Source: an uncultured Ruminococcus sp. (lineage in GTDB: Bacteria > Bacillota > Clostridia > Oscillospirales > Ruminococcaceae). Taken from it: 20,032 nt of DNA. The position numbers were made by a program, and so were the translations under genes. The DNA lies in NCBI GenBank assembly GCA_900545285.1, contig UQYK01000034.1, positions 1 to 20,032 on the forward strand, read 5' to 3'. This document shows, piece by piece, positions 13,575 through 20,032 of the stretch. The notes beneath the pieces were generated by a model. It was not told the DNA's origin. It searched no databases and saw only the letters and a program-made list of their open reading frames with translations. Position 1 is the stretch's first letter. Every line of letters starts with the position of its first letter.

Positions 13575-15212
13575 TTATGCCTTTGATAAATCCAGCTTCC
13601 GTACCGCATCCCGTACTTTCAGAACAAAGCCGGGGGAGACGGACAGTTCATCAATGCCCATCCGCAGGAAATCCTCGGTCAGGCTGGTATCTGCCGCCAG
13701 CTCACCGCAGATGCCGATCCAGGCGCCGTTTGCATGGGCATTTTTGGCTGTCATGGCAATGAGCCGGAGAATGGCTTCGTGGTGGGTGTCGCAGAACCGT
13801 TCCAGATTGGGATTCTGCCGGTCGCAGGCCAGGGTATACTGGGTGAGATCGTTGGTGCCTACACTGAAAAAGTCTACCAGCGGTGCCAGCAGGTCGCTGA
13901 TCACTGCGGCGGCCGGGGTTTCAATCATAATGCCCAGCTCCACATTGTCCGCATAGGCAATGCCCTCTGCCTGCAGTTCCTCCCGGACACTCTGACAGAT
14001 GCCCAGGATTTCCTGCACTTCTGAGACGGAGGTAATCATAGGGAACATAATTCCCAGATTTCCGTATACCGATGCCCGGTAGAGGGCGCGGAGCTGTGTC
14101 CGGAAGATCTCTGGCCGGGTGAGGCAAATGCGGATTGCCCGATAGCCCAGCGCCGGATTTTCCTCCTTGTCCAGCTGGAAATAGTCTGCCTGCTTGTCTG
14201 CGCCGATGTCCATGGTGCGGATAATGACCTTTTTCCCGGCCATGCTCTCCAGCACCTTTCGGTATGCGGCAAACTGCTGCTCCTCTGTGGGATAGTCCTG
14301 GTTTTCCAGGTAGAGGAACTCGCTGCGGAACAGTCCGATGCCCCCGGCATCATTCAGAAGCACAGCACCGATGTTGTCCACGCCGCCGATATTGGCAAAG
14401 ATGTTGACCTTTGTGCCGTCTTTGGTGACATTGGGCTTGCCCTTGAGGTCTAAGAGCAGCTTTTTCTGTTCCAGATCCTGCTGCCGCTTGTGCTCCATCT
14501 GCGCCAGTGTTTCCGGATCCGGATCCACCAGAATGGTTCCGGTAAAGCCGTCTACCGCTGCGGTCTGGCCGTCCCGGATTTCGGAGAGAAATGCATCGCC
14601 CACGCCGATAATTGCGGGAATATTCATGTTCCGCGCCAGAATGGCGGTATGCGAATTGGAAGAGCCGTGGGCGGTTACAAAGGCCAGAACCTTGTCCTTG
14701 TCCAGTGAAACCGTTTCGCTGGGTGCCAGATCATCTGCGCAGACGATCATCTGATCATTCTCTGCAGCGCCGTCTGCTTCGCCGGCTTTCAGATTCCGGA
14801 TAATGCGGTTGGAGATATCCTTGATGTCGGCAGATCTGGCCTGCATATAGGCATCATCCATAGAGCGGAACATCTCGGCAAAGTTGTCCGAGGTGACGGC
14901 CACAGCGTATTCTGCATTGACCTTCTGGGTTTCGATAATGTTCCGGATGGAATCGTTGTAGTCCTCGTCCTCCAGCATCATCTGATGGATGGCAAAGATC
15001 TGGGCGTTGGTCTCGCCCACCTCCCGGAGTGCCTTGTCATAGATCTCCTGGAGCTGCTGTGCGGCCCGTGCCTCAGCCTGCTCCACCCGTTTGATTTCTC
15101 CTGGGGTATCCTCTGTGTGTACGCGCTTGACGGAAACCTCCTGGCGCCGGAAGACGGAGATCTTTCCGATTGCCACTGCACCATAAACGCTTTTTCCCTG
15201 ATATTGTTTCAT
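13575..15212 (-). CDS. ptsI: PTS Enzyme I (phosphoenolpyruvate-protein phosphotransferase)
   Basis: The 545-residue cytoplasmic enzyme takes phosphate from phosphoenolpyruvate and passes it to HPr. The phospho-histidine motif reads GSSNSHTAILARN (His188), a variant of the usual GGRTSHTAI. The PEP-binding half shows RTMDIGADKQADY, NPALGYRAIRICL, FFSVGTNDLTQYTLA and GICGELAAD (active-site Cys502). Length is slightly below the usual 570. The ATG at 15212 has GGAGG eight bases upstream; the in-frame GTG at 15221 overlaps that site. It is the last gene of the fructose operon, 78 bases after ptsH. Confidence 0.96.
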   Translation of the reverse strand: MKQYQGKSVYGAVAIGKISVFRRQEVSVKRVHTEDTPGEIKRVEQAEARAAQQLQEIYDKALREVGETNAQIFAIHQMMLEDEDYNDSIRNIIETQKVNAEYAVAVTSDNFAEMFRSMDDAYMQARSADIKDISNRIIRNLKAGEADGAAENDQMIVCADDLAPSETVSLDKDKVLAFVTAHGSSNSHTAILARNMNIPAIIGVGDAFLSEIRDGQTAAVDGFTGTILVDPDPETLAQMEHKRQQDLEQKKLLLDLKGKPNVTKDGTKVNIFANIGGVDNIGAVLLNDAGGIGLFRSEFLYLENQDYPTEEQQFAAYRKVLESMAGKKVIIRTMDIGADKQADYFQLDKEENPALGYRAIRICLTRPEIFRTQLRALYRASVYGNLGIMFPMITSVSEVQEILGICQSVREELQAEGIAYADNVELGIMIETPAAAVISDLLAPLVDFFSVGTNDLTQYTLACDRQNPNLERFCDTHHEAILRLIAMTAKNAHANGAWIGICGELAADTSLTEDFLRMGIDELSVSPGFVLKVRDAVRKLDLSKA

Positions 15213-15290
15213 CAAAAACACCTCCGTAAGTTCTGCCGGTATCTGCGCGCCCGGACGGACACTGCAAAGCCAGGTTCTCAGAAAAATTCC

Positions 15291-15557
15291 TTATTCGCCG
15301 AAGCCGCTTTCAAACAGCTCGATTGCCTTGTCCAGAGCGGCCTGTTCATTTTCGCCGTCTGCTGTGATTTCAACAGCTGTGCCGCACTTGATGCCGGCAG
15401 CCATAACCTGCATTACTGCGGTTGCCTTTGCGGTCTTTTCCGGGGTTTTCAGAGTAATGGTGCAGCCGGGGAATTTCTTCATCTCTGCTGCCAGAATGCC
15501 GGCCGGTCTCATGTGCAGACCCTGTGCGTTTGTGACTGTGACTGTTTTGGTTACCAT
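15291..15557 (-). CDS. ptsH: Phosphocarrier protein HPr, lacking Ser46
   Basis: The 88-residue HPr carries phosphate from Enzyme I to EIIA. The catalytic His15 lies in QGLHMRPAGILAAE. Aligned by eye with B. subtilis HPr (GKTVNLKSIMGVMSLG against EKTAKATAVMQVMAAG), the regulatory Ser46 position is occupied by alanine (Ala47 here, because of one extra residue upstream). A threonine precedes it. HPr kinase/phosphorylase regulation through this site would therefore be absent or altered. The ATG at 15557 has AGGAGCG seven bases upstream; a TTG at 15563 is the alternative. It lies between fruA and ptsI. Confidence 0.95.
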   Translation of the reverse strand: MVTKTVTVTNAQGLHMRPAGILAAEMKKFPGCTITLKTPEKTAKATAVMQVMAAGIKCGTAVEITADGENEQAALDKAIELFESGFGE

Positions 15558-15602
15558 AATCAATCGCTCCTTTTTTATCAGACAAATGTGTGAAGATATG
15601 CT

Positions 15603-15620
15603 GCGCCGGGAAGGCGGCGC
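15603..15620. repeat. GC-rich hairpin between fruA and ptsH
   Basis: GCGCCG (15603-15608) and CGGCGC (15615-15620) form a perfect stem with a six-base loop. No T-run follows on the minus strand, so it is more likely an mRNA processing or stability element than a terminator. Confidence 0.45.
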
Positions 15621-15632
15621 GTGTCAACGGTT

Positions 15633-17549
15633 TTATTTTGCGGCATTTTTCTTGAGCAGTGTCAGCATGAGCATGCCTACAAGAGAACCTGCGGCCAGAG
15701 CCAGCAGATAAAACGGCCAGTTTCCGACAACGGCAAAGACGAAGATGCCGCCGTGGGGTGCCATCAGTGTGCAGTCAAATGCCATAGACATACCGCCGGC
15801 AACGGCTGCGCCCACCATGCAGGAGGGAATGACGCGCAGCGGATCTGCTGCGGCATAGGGGATCGCGCCCTCTGTGATGAAGCTTAGACCCATGATATAG
15901 TTGACCGGGCCGTTTTTCCGTTCGTCCTCCGTCCATTTCTTCTTGAAGAAGGTGGTGGACAGGGCGATGGAGATGGGCGGAACCATACCGCCGATCATAA
16001 CGGCTGCCATAATATCATAGTTGCCGGAGGCAATGGCTGCGGTACCAAAGACATAGGCTGCTTTGTTGAACGGGCCGCCCATATCGATGGACATCATTGC
16101 GCCCAGTACGCATCCCAGAATGATCTTGCTGGAGCTGCCCATACTTTCCAGCAGGTGAGACAGCCCGGTGTTGATCATGCCCATAAAGGGGTTGATGGCG
16201 CACATAATTACTGCAATGAGTCCCAGTCCCACCAGCGGATAGATGAGCACCGGCTGAATGCCGTTCAGTGCCTTGGGCATCTTGTCGCAGAGCTTTTCGA
16301 TGCCCAGCATCAGGAAGCCGCCTACAAATCCGGCAAACAGTGCCCCCAGGAAGCCGGACGGAACATCGCCGGTGATGGAAGCAAAGGTGGAGCCGGTGGT
16401 TGCCAGGAAGCCGCCTACCAGACCAACCAGGAAGCCCGGCCGGTCTGCAATGGATTTTCCGATGTAGGCCGCCAGAACCGGTACCATAAAGTTAAAGGCG
16501 TAGCCGCCGATGGTTTTGAAAAAGGCTGCCGCAGCAGTATAGGTGCCGAAGGTGTCGTCATGAGGCGCACCGGCCAGGGTATCAATGAGAAAGGCCAGGG
16601 CAATGAAGATGCCGCCTGCTACGGTAAAGGGCAGCATGTTGGAAACGCCATTCATCAGGTGCTTGTACATCTTTCGGCCGAAGCTTTCGTTCTCACCGCT
16701 GCCGGAGGATTTGGCACTGCCGCCGGCGTGCTGATAAACCGGAGCGTCACCGTCCACGATTTTCTGAATCAGCTCCTCCGGAATCTTAATGCCGTTGGCC
16801 ACCTTGGTACTCAGCACCTTTTTCCCGTGGAACCGTGCCATTTCTACCGCCTTGTCTGCGGCAACAATAATGCCGTCACAGGCTTCGATCTCTTCCTTGG
16901 TGAGAATATTTTTGGCGCCGCCGGAGCCGTTGGTTTCCACTTTAATGGAAATCCCCATTTTCTTTCCGGCTTTTTCCAGTGCTTCTGCCGCCATGTAGGT
17001 GTGGGCAATGCCGGTAGGGCAGGCGGTAACGGCCAGAACCCGGTATCCGGTTTTCTCCGGTGCGGCCGGCTCTGCCTTTGGCTCATCCGGATATTTTTCC
17101 CGTTCTGCATCATCAATTGCCTGGAGAAAGGCCTTTTTGTCCGGGGCCTGCATCAGCTTTGCCCGGAAGTCCTCGTCCATGAGCAGGGTCATCAGCCGGG
17201 AGAGCACTTCCAGATGGACATCTCCGTCGTTGGGGGCGGCAATCATAAAGAGCAGGTCGGACGGTTCATCGTCCATTGCCTCATAATCTACCCCCTGAGG
17301 TACTGTCATGGCTGCCAGAGACGGCGCGGCAACGGCTTCGCTCTTGGCGTGGGGAATGGCAATACCTTCGCCCACTGCGGTGGAACTCATGGCTTCTCTG
17401 GCGAGAATCCCTTTCTTATAGGCTTCCGGATCGGTAATCCGGCCGCCCTTGACCTGTAATGCAACCAGCATGTCGATGGCTTCTGCCTTGGACTGCGGCG
17501 CAGCGTTTAACTGAATGCTGTCTTCCTTCAATAAATCTACAATGCGCAT
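15633..17549 (-). CDS. fruA: Fructose PTS EIIABC component
   Basis: The 638-residue protein fuses three PTS domains. EIIA spans residues 1-150, with active His67 in GIAIPHAKS. EIIB spans about 168-265, with Cys177 in TACPTGIAHTYMAAE. A Gly/Ser-rich linker leads to the membrane EIIC from about 290, starting GRKMYKHLMNGVSNMLPF and including GGPFNKAAY and the late signature EGAIPYAAADPLRVIPS. It imports fructose and releases fructose 1-phosphate. GGGAGG lies about eight bases upstream of the ATG at 17549. It starts 14 bases after fruK and precedes ptsH. Confidence 0.96.
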   Translation of the reverse strand: MRIVDLLKEDSIQLNAAPQSKAEAIDMLVALQVKGGRITDPEAYKKGILAREAMSSTAVGEGIAIPHAKSEAVAAPSLAAMTVPQGVDYEAMDDEPSDLLFMIAAPNDGDVHLEVLSRLMTLLMDEDFRAKLMQAPDKKAFLQAIDDAEREKYPDEPKAEPAAPEKTGYRVLAVTACPTGIAHTYMAAEALEKAGKKMGISIKVETNGSGGAKNILTKEEIEACDGIIVAADKAVEMARFHGKKVLSTKVANGIKIPEELIQKIVDGDAPVYQHAGGSAKSSGSGENESFGRKMYKHLMNGVSNMLPFTVAGGIFIALAFLIDTLAGAPHDDTFGTYTAAAAFFKTIGGYAFNFMVPVLAAYIGKSIADRPGFLVGLVGGFLATTGSTFASITGDVPSGFLGALFAGFVGGFLMLGIEKLCDKMPKALNGIQPVLIYPLVGLGLIAVIMCAINPFMGMINTGLSHLLESMGSSSKIILGCVLGAMMSIDMGGPFNKAAYVFGTAAIASGNYDIMAAVMIGGMVPPISIALSTTFFKKKWTEDERKNGPVNYIMGLSFITEGAIPYAAADPLRVIPSCMVGAAVAGGMSMAFDCTLMAPHGGIFVFAVVGNWPFYLLALAAGSLVGMLMLTLLKKNAAK

Positions 17550-17563
17550 GAAAAATCCCTCCC

Positions 17564-18478
17564 TTATTGCGGTGTCTCTCCCAGCTGCCGGAGCAGGCTG
17601 TCAATCAGCGGCCGTTTGGCCAGGCCTTCGGAAAAGGCGGTGGCACCGCCGGCCGCCGTGCCCAGCCGGAGTGCGTGGGCATAATCACCGGTTTCACAGC
17701 CGGCCACAAAGCCGGCCACCATGGAATCTCCGGCACCTACGGAATTTTTCACCTCGCCCCGGCAAACGCCGCAGATGTGTGTGCCGCCGGTTTCATCCAG
17801 GAGAATGGCACCGTCTCCGGCCATGGAGACCAGTACATTCCGGGCACCCATTTGCTGCAATTTTTCCGCGTGGGCGATAATCTCGTCTGTGGTGCCAAGC
17901 TGTGTTCCAAACATTTCGCCCAGCTCCAGATGATTGGGCTTAATGAGAAACGGCTTGTATTTCAGAACGTTTTTCAAAAGATCCCGTGTGGCATCTACCA
18001 CAAAGCGGATGTTTCTGCCGCTCAGCCGCTTTAAGATCTGCTCGTAGCTGTCAGACGGCAGTGTGCTGGGGATGCTGCCGGCCAGAATCAGTGTGTCACC
18101 GTCCTGCAAGGCATCCAGCTTCTGAAAGAGTTCCTCCAGCTTTTCCGCCGGAATCTCCGGGCCGCGGCCGTTGAGTTCCGTTTCGGTTCCGGCCTTGATT
18201 TTCACGTTAATCCGGGTAAAGCCGGCATCCAGGTGGACGAAATCGGTGTCAATGCCGTCTGCCTGCAGGCCCTGTTCAATGGCCGTTCCGGTAAAGCCGG
18301 CCAGAAAGCCCAGTGCCCGGGAAGGCACGTCCAGTTCCTTCAGCACCATGGAAACATTGATGCCCTTTCCGCCGAAGTAGATTTCCTCGCCGGAGGAGCG
18401 GTTCACATCGCCTACAGTCATGGCATCGGTGTGTACCACATAGTCAATGGCCGGATTAAATGTAACAGTATAAATCAT
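17564..18478 (-). CDS. fruK: 1-Phosphofructokinase
   Basis: The 304-residue kinase belongs to the PfkB family and converts fructose 1-phosphate to fructose 1,6-bisphosphate. The N-terminus MIYTVTFNPAIDY is characteristic, GGKGINVS (about residues 36-43) binds substrate, and NSVGAGDSMVAGF holds the catalytic Asp251. ILAGSIP and IKPNHLELGEMFG are further family motifs. The ATG at 18478 directly follows the fruR stop, and its AGGAGG site lies within the end of fruR, so the two are translationally coupled. Its product uses the sugar phosphate delivered by fruA just downstream. Confidence 0.96.
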   Translation of the reverse strand: MIYTVTFNPAIDYVVHTDAMTVGDVNRSSGEEIYFGGKGINVSMVLKELDVPSRALGFLAGFTGTAIEQGLQADGIDTDFVHLDAGFTRINVKIKAGTETELNGRGPEIPAEKLEELFQKLDALQDGDTLILAGSIPSTLPSDSYEQILKRLSGRNIRFVVDATRDLLKNVLKYKPFLIKPNHLELGEMFGTQLGTTDEIIAHAEKLQQMGARNVLVSMAGDGAILLDETGGTHICGVCRGEVKNSVGAGDSMVAGFVAGCETGDYAHALRLGTAAGGATAFSEGLAKRPLIDSLLRQLGETPQ

Positions 18479-19225
18479 TTACAAAACCTCCTTCACGGTT
18501 GTAAAGCTGCGGTATTTGGCATCCGGGAGCCGATCCGTGATAATCTGTGCCTGACTCAGCTGTGCAAATGTCACAGATGTGATCTGATCGAATTTGGAGT
18601 GATCAGTCAGCAGAAACGCCTGGATGCTGTTTTCTATGGCCGCGGACTTGATCTGCGCTTCGTTCACATCGTGGGTAGAAAATCCGGCGGAAACGGAAAC
18701 CCCGTTTGTCCCAAGAAAGCTCTTAGTGAAATGATACCGTGCAACGGTGCACGCACATTCTGCCCCCACAATGGCCTCCGTGGAATATTTGATCTCGCCT
18801 CCGGGAATGTATACCCGAAAGCCGTGCTGCGCCAGCTTTTTGGCGTGGAACAGACCGTTTGTGACAAAGCAGATATCCTTCTTGGGCAGAAAGCCGATCA
18901 TGTTTTCCGTGGTGGTGCCGGCATCCAGAAAGACGAAGTCGCCGTCCTCCAGGAGAGATGCGGCATACTGTGCCACCGCCTGCTTTTCTTTCAGAAACAG
19001 GTGCGCCTTTTCTTCCATGTCCTTTTCCACTGCGGCAAAGTTTTCACTCAGGGCAATGGCGCCGCCGTGAACCTTGATGAGCTTTCCCATTTCGGCTAAG
19101 GTGCTGATATCCCGCCGGACGGTGGAAACCGAGGCGTTCAGCAGATTGCACAACTCAGAAACCTTTACGCTTCGTTTCTGCTGTACGGTCTCTAAAATTA
19201 CCGCAAGCCGTTCTTCTGCCAGCAT
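18479..19225 (-). CDS. fruR: DeoR-family transcriptional regulator of the fructose operon
   Basis: The 248-residue protein has an N-terminal winged helix-turn-helix (MLAEERLAVILETV, then VSELCNLLNASVSTVRRDI and the HGGAI signature). Its C-terminal sugar-phosphate-sensing domain shows DAGTTTENMIGF and FLGTNGVS. Relatives repress fructose genes and are released by fructose phosphates. The ATG at 19225 gives the usual length and has AAGGAAG upstream; the longer frame to 19345 would cover the promoter. It is the first gene of the operon and probably regulates it, including itself. The three TGTTTTG motifs upstream are candidate binding sites. Confidence 0.93.
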   Translation of the reverse strand: MLAEERLAVILETVQQKRSVKVSELCNLLNASVSTVRRDISTLAEMGKLIKVHGGAIALSENFAAVEKDMEEKAHLFLKEKQAVAQYAASLLEDGDFVFLDAGTTTENMIGFLPKKDICFVTNGLFHAKKLAQHGFRVYIPGGEIKYSTEAIVGAECACTVARYHFTKSFLGTNGVSVSAGFSTHDVNEAQIKSAAIENSIQAFLLTDHSKFDQITSVTFAQLSQAQIITDRLPDAKYRSFTTVKEVL

Positions 19226-19275
19226 AAAACATGCACTTCCTTTCCTGTTGCAGAGCATGCTCTGGATGATTTGTG

Positions 19276-19293
19276 CTTTCATGAAAATGAAAG
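19276..19293. repeat. Small palindrome in the fru leader
   Basis: CTTTCAT (19276-19282) and ATGAAAG (19287-19293) are perfect inverted repeats four bases apart, within the 5' leader of the fru operon. It may be an operator half or a leader hairpin. Confidence 0.35.
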
Positions 19294-19302
19294 AATTTGC
19301 TC

Positions 19303-19351
19303 TGTTTTGAACTGTTTTGCTTTTTCTGTGATTATAATACCACATGTTTTG
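19303..19351. promoter_or_regulatory. Three TGTTTTG motifs, candidate FruR operator
   Basis: TGTTTTG occurs at 19303, 19313 and 19345 (CAAAACA in the direction of the operon). The first two are ten bases apart, one helical turn. The third lies between the promoter boxes. DeoR-type regulators often bind such short direct repeats around their own promoter; the assignment is inferred from position and spacing. Confidence 0.45.
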
Positions 19352-19362
19352 ACGCTTTTCAA
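19334..19362 (-). promoter_or_regulatory. Sigma-A promoter of the fru operon
   Basis: On the minus strand, TTGAAA (19357-19362) and TATTAT (19334-19339) are separated by 17 bases; an overlapping TATAAT lies three bases further along. Transcription would run leftward through fruR-fruK-fruA-ptsH-ptsI. The stretch from 19226 to 19577 has no gene and holds this promoter, the candidate operators and the promoter of the Rid-family gene. Confidence 0.75.
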
Positions 19363-19520
19363 GTGTTTTCGGTCAAAAAAGTTCAAAAAAGAGCATTTTT
19401 AGAGACTTATACAAGGATTCTGGCTGTTTCATTGTGCACATTTACTATAAGTCTGCCCGGAACGCCGGAACTCTATGCAGCAGACCGCAAAAATCTGGCG
19501 GATGCGTCCGAAAAATTCAA

Positions 19521-19547
19521 TTGTTTCCGGCAAAGAAGTGCTATACT
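19521..19547 (+). promoter_or_regulatory. Probable promoter of the Rid-family gene
   Basis: TATACT (19542-19547) is preceded by TG in extended -10 fashion (TGCTATACT). A weak -35-like TTGTTT (19521-19526) lies 15 bases upstream. The leader to the start codon would be only about 25 bases. Confidence 0.55.
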
Positions 19548-19577
19548 GAGAGCATCAAAGAAAAGGAGGAATCCCAA

Positions 19578-19979
19578 ATGGAATTCAAAAGAGAAAATAT
19601 CAAAGGCGGCTCTGCCTATGAAGACGTTGCCGGTTATTCCCGTGTGGTAAAGGCCGGGCCTTTTGTCTATGTTTCCGGTACCACCTCGGTCACACCGGAG
19701 GGCACTGTGTACGGGGAAGGCGACCCCTATGAGCAGGCAAAGTACATTTTCACGAAGCTGGTAAAACTCCTGGAAGACAATGGGGTTTCCAGAGAAGAGG
19801 TGGTCAAGGTGAATATCTTTGCCACAAGCTCTTCGTACAACAACGAGATTACAAAGGCGTATTCGGAGTATTTCAAGGAAAGCCGCCCGTGCTGCACCTG
19901 GATCGGCATTAAGGAGCTGAACCGTCCGTCTCAGCTGGTGGAAATTGAAATGCAGGCCATTATCGGCGCAAAAGCATAA
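19578..19979 (+). CDS. Rid (YjgF/YER057c/UK114) family protein
   Basis: The 133-residue protein has the Rid-family fold, with GPFVYVSGTTSVTPEG, DPYEQAKYIFTKLVKLLEDNG, VVKVNIFAT and the C-terminal LVEIEMQAI. True RidA deaminates reactive enamine/imine intermediates using an arginine in a PARS/T motif. Here that stretch reads RPCCTWIGI, with cysteine at the arginine position. This points to a Rid subgroup without proven imine deaminase activity, so the symbol ridA is not assigned. The ATG at 19578 has AAAGGAGG eight bases upstream; the frame extends to 19434 but that part overlaps the promoter. It is a single gene, divergent from the fru operon. Confidence 0.9.
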   Translation: MEFKRENIKGGSAYEDVAGYSRVVKAGPFVYVSGTTSVTPEGTVYGEGDPYEQAKYIFTKLVKLLEDNGVSREEVVKVNIFATSSSYNNEITKAYSEYFKESRPCCTWIGIKELNRPSQLVEIEMQAIIGAKA

Positions 19980-20032
19980 GGCAATACCGCACAAAGAGCG
20001 TCTGGCGACTTTGCACGCCATCTGCTTGCAAA
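19980..20032. other. Window end, possible repeat edge
   Basis: This tail has no gene. TGGCG (20003-20007) and CGCCA (20016-20020) can pair, without a T-run inside the window. The segment beginning GCAATACCGCACAAAG reads like the edge of a dispersed repeat, but only this one copy is visible. Confidence 0.2.

Noticed and set aside
16155..17459. 434-codon plus-strand open frame over fruA
   Set aside because: It is the reverse of a clearly identified EIIABC gene; no ribosome site and no recognisable protein.
1..20032. CRISPR arrays, phage genes, toxin-antitoxin pairs, transposases, rRNA
   Set aside because: I looked for regularly spaced repeats and for recognisable proteins of these types on both strands and saw none.

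Overview
The window looks like a chromosomal segment of a spore-forming, anaerobic Firmicute, most like the Oscillospiraceae/Ruminococcus group. This rests on the spoVA genes, a clostridial-type Rnf complex with a long cysteine-rich RnfB, strong AGGAGG ribosome sites, sigma-A promoters with 17-base spacers, and fairly GC-rich coding sequence. A perfect 16-bp match to the Bacillus/Clostridium parS site (94-109) suggests it lies in the origin-proximal part of the chromosome. No plasmid, phage or transposase gene is visible; this is mostly housekeeping DNA with some small repeats.

Layout, left to right. 1-138: tail of a small dispersed repeat, a hairpin and parS. 139-1439: a two-gene unit, a four-helix membrane protein and a YkuE-type metallophosphoesterase. 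1420-3832: spore dipicolinate-channel genes, with spoVAC on the minus strand and spoVAD-spoVAE on the plus strand. The usual spoVAC-AD-AE order is therefore broken, and a 154-bp fold-back element sits exactly at the break. The spoVAD/spoVAE junction carries seven copies of TGTGGAAA (DnaA-box-like). 4000-4363: promoter, a terminator-like hairpin, tRNA-Met, tRNA-Glu and terminators. 4384-5001: histidine phosphatase (minus strand).

5141-11587: energy module. apbE (flavin transferase) has its own promoter and terminator and is followed by rnfC-D-G-E-A-B. The products form a membrane ferredoxin:NAD+ oxidoreductase that couples electron flow to ion pumping; ApbE would attach FMN to the threonines seen in RnfD and RnfG. 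A repeat hairpin separates rnfC from rnfD. 11594-12349: uncharacterised membrane protein (minus strand). 12470-13556: cysK (cysteine synthase) with a consensus promoter and a candidate operator at its start site.

13575-19362: a minus-strand operon fruR-fruK-fruA-ptsH-ptsI, read from right to left. It holds a DeoR-type regulator, 1-phosphofructokinase, fructose EIIABC, HPr and Enzyme I, so the whole phosphoenolpyruvate-to-fructose relay plus the following kinase lies in one unit. The HPr has alanine where Firmicute HPr normally carries the regulatory Ser46. 19521-19979: a divergently transcribed Rid-family protein. The last 53 bases hold only a possible repeat edge.

I found no convincing wholly new multi-gene system. 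The most notable signals are parS, the TGTGGAAA cluster, the split spoVA locus with its fold-back element, and the HPr substitution.
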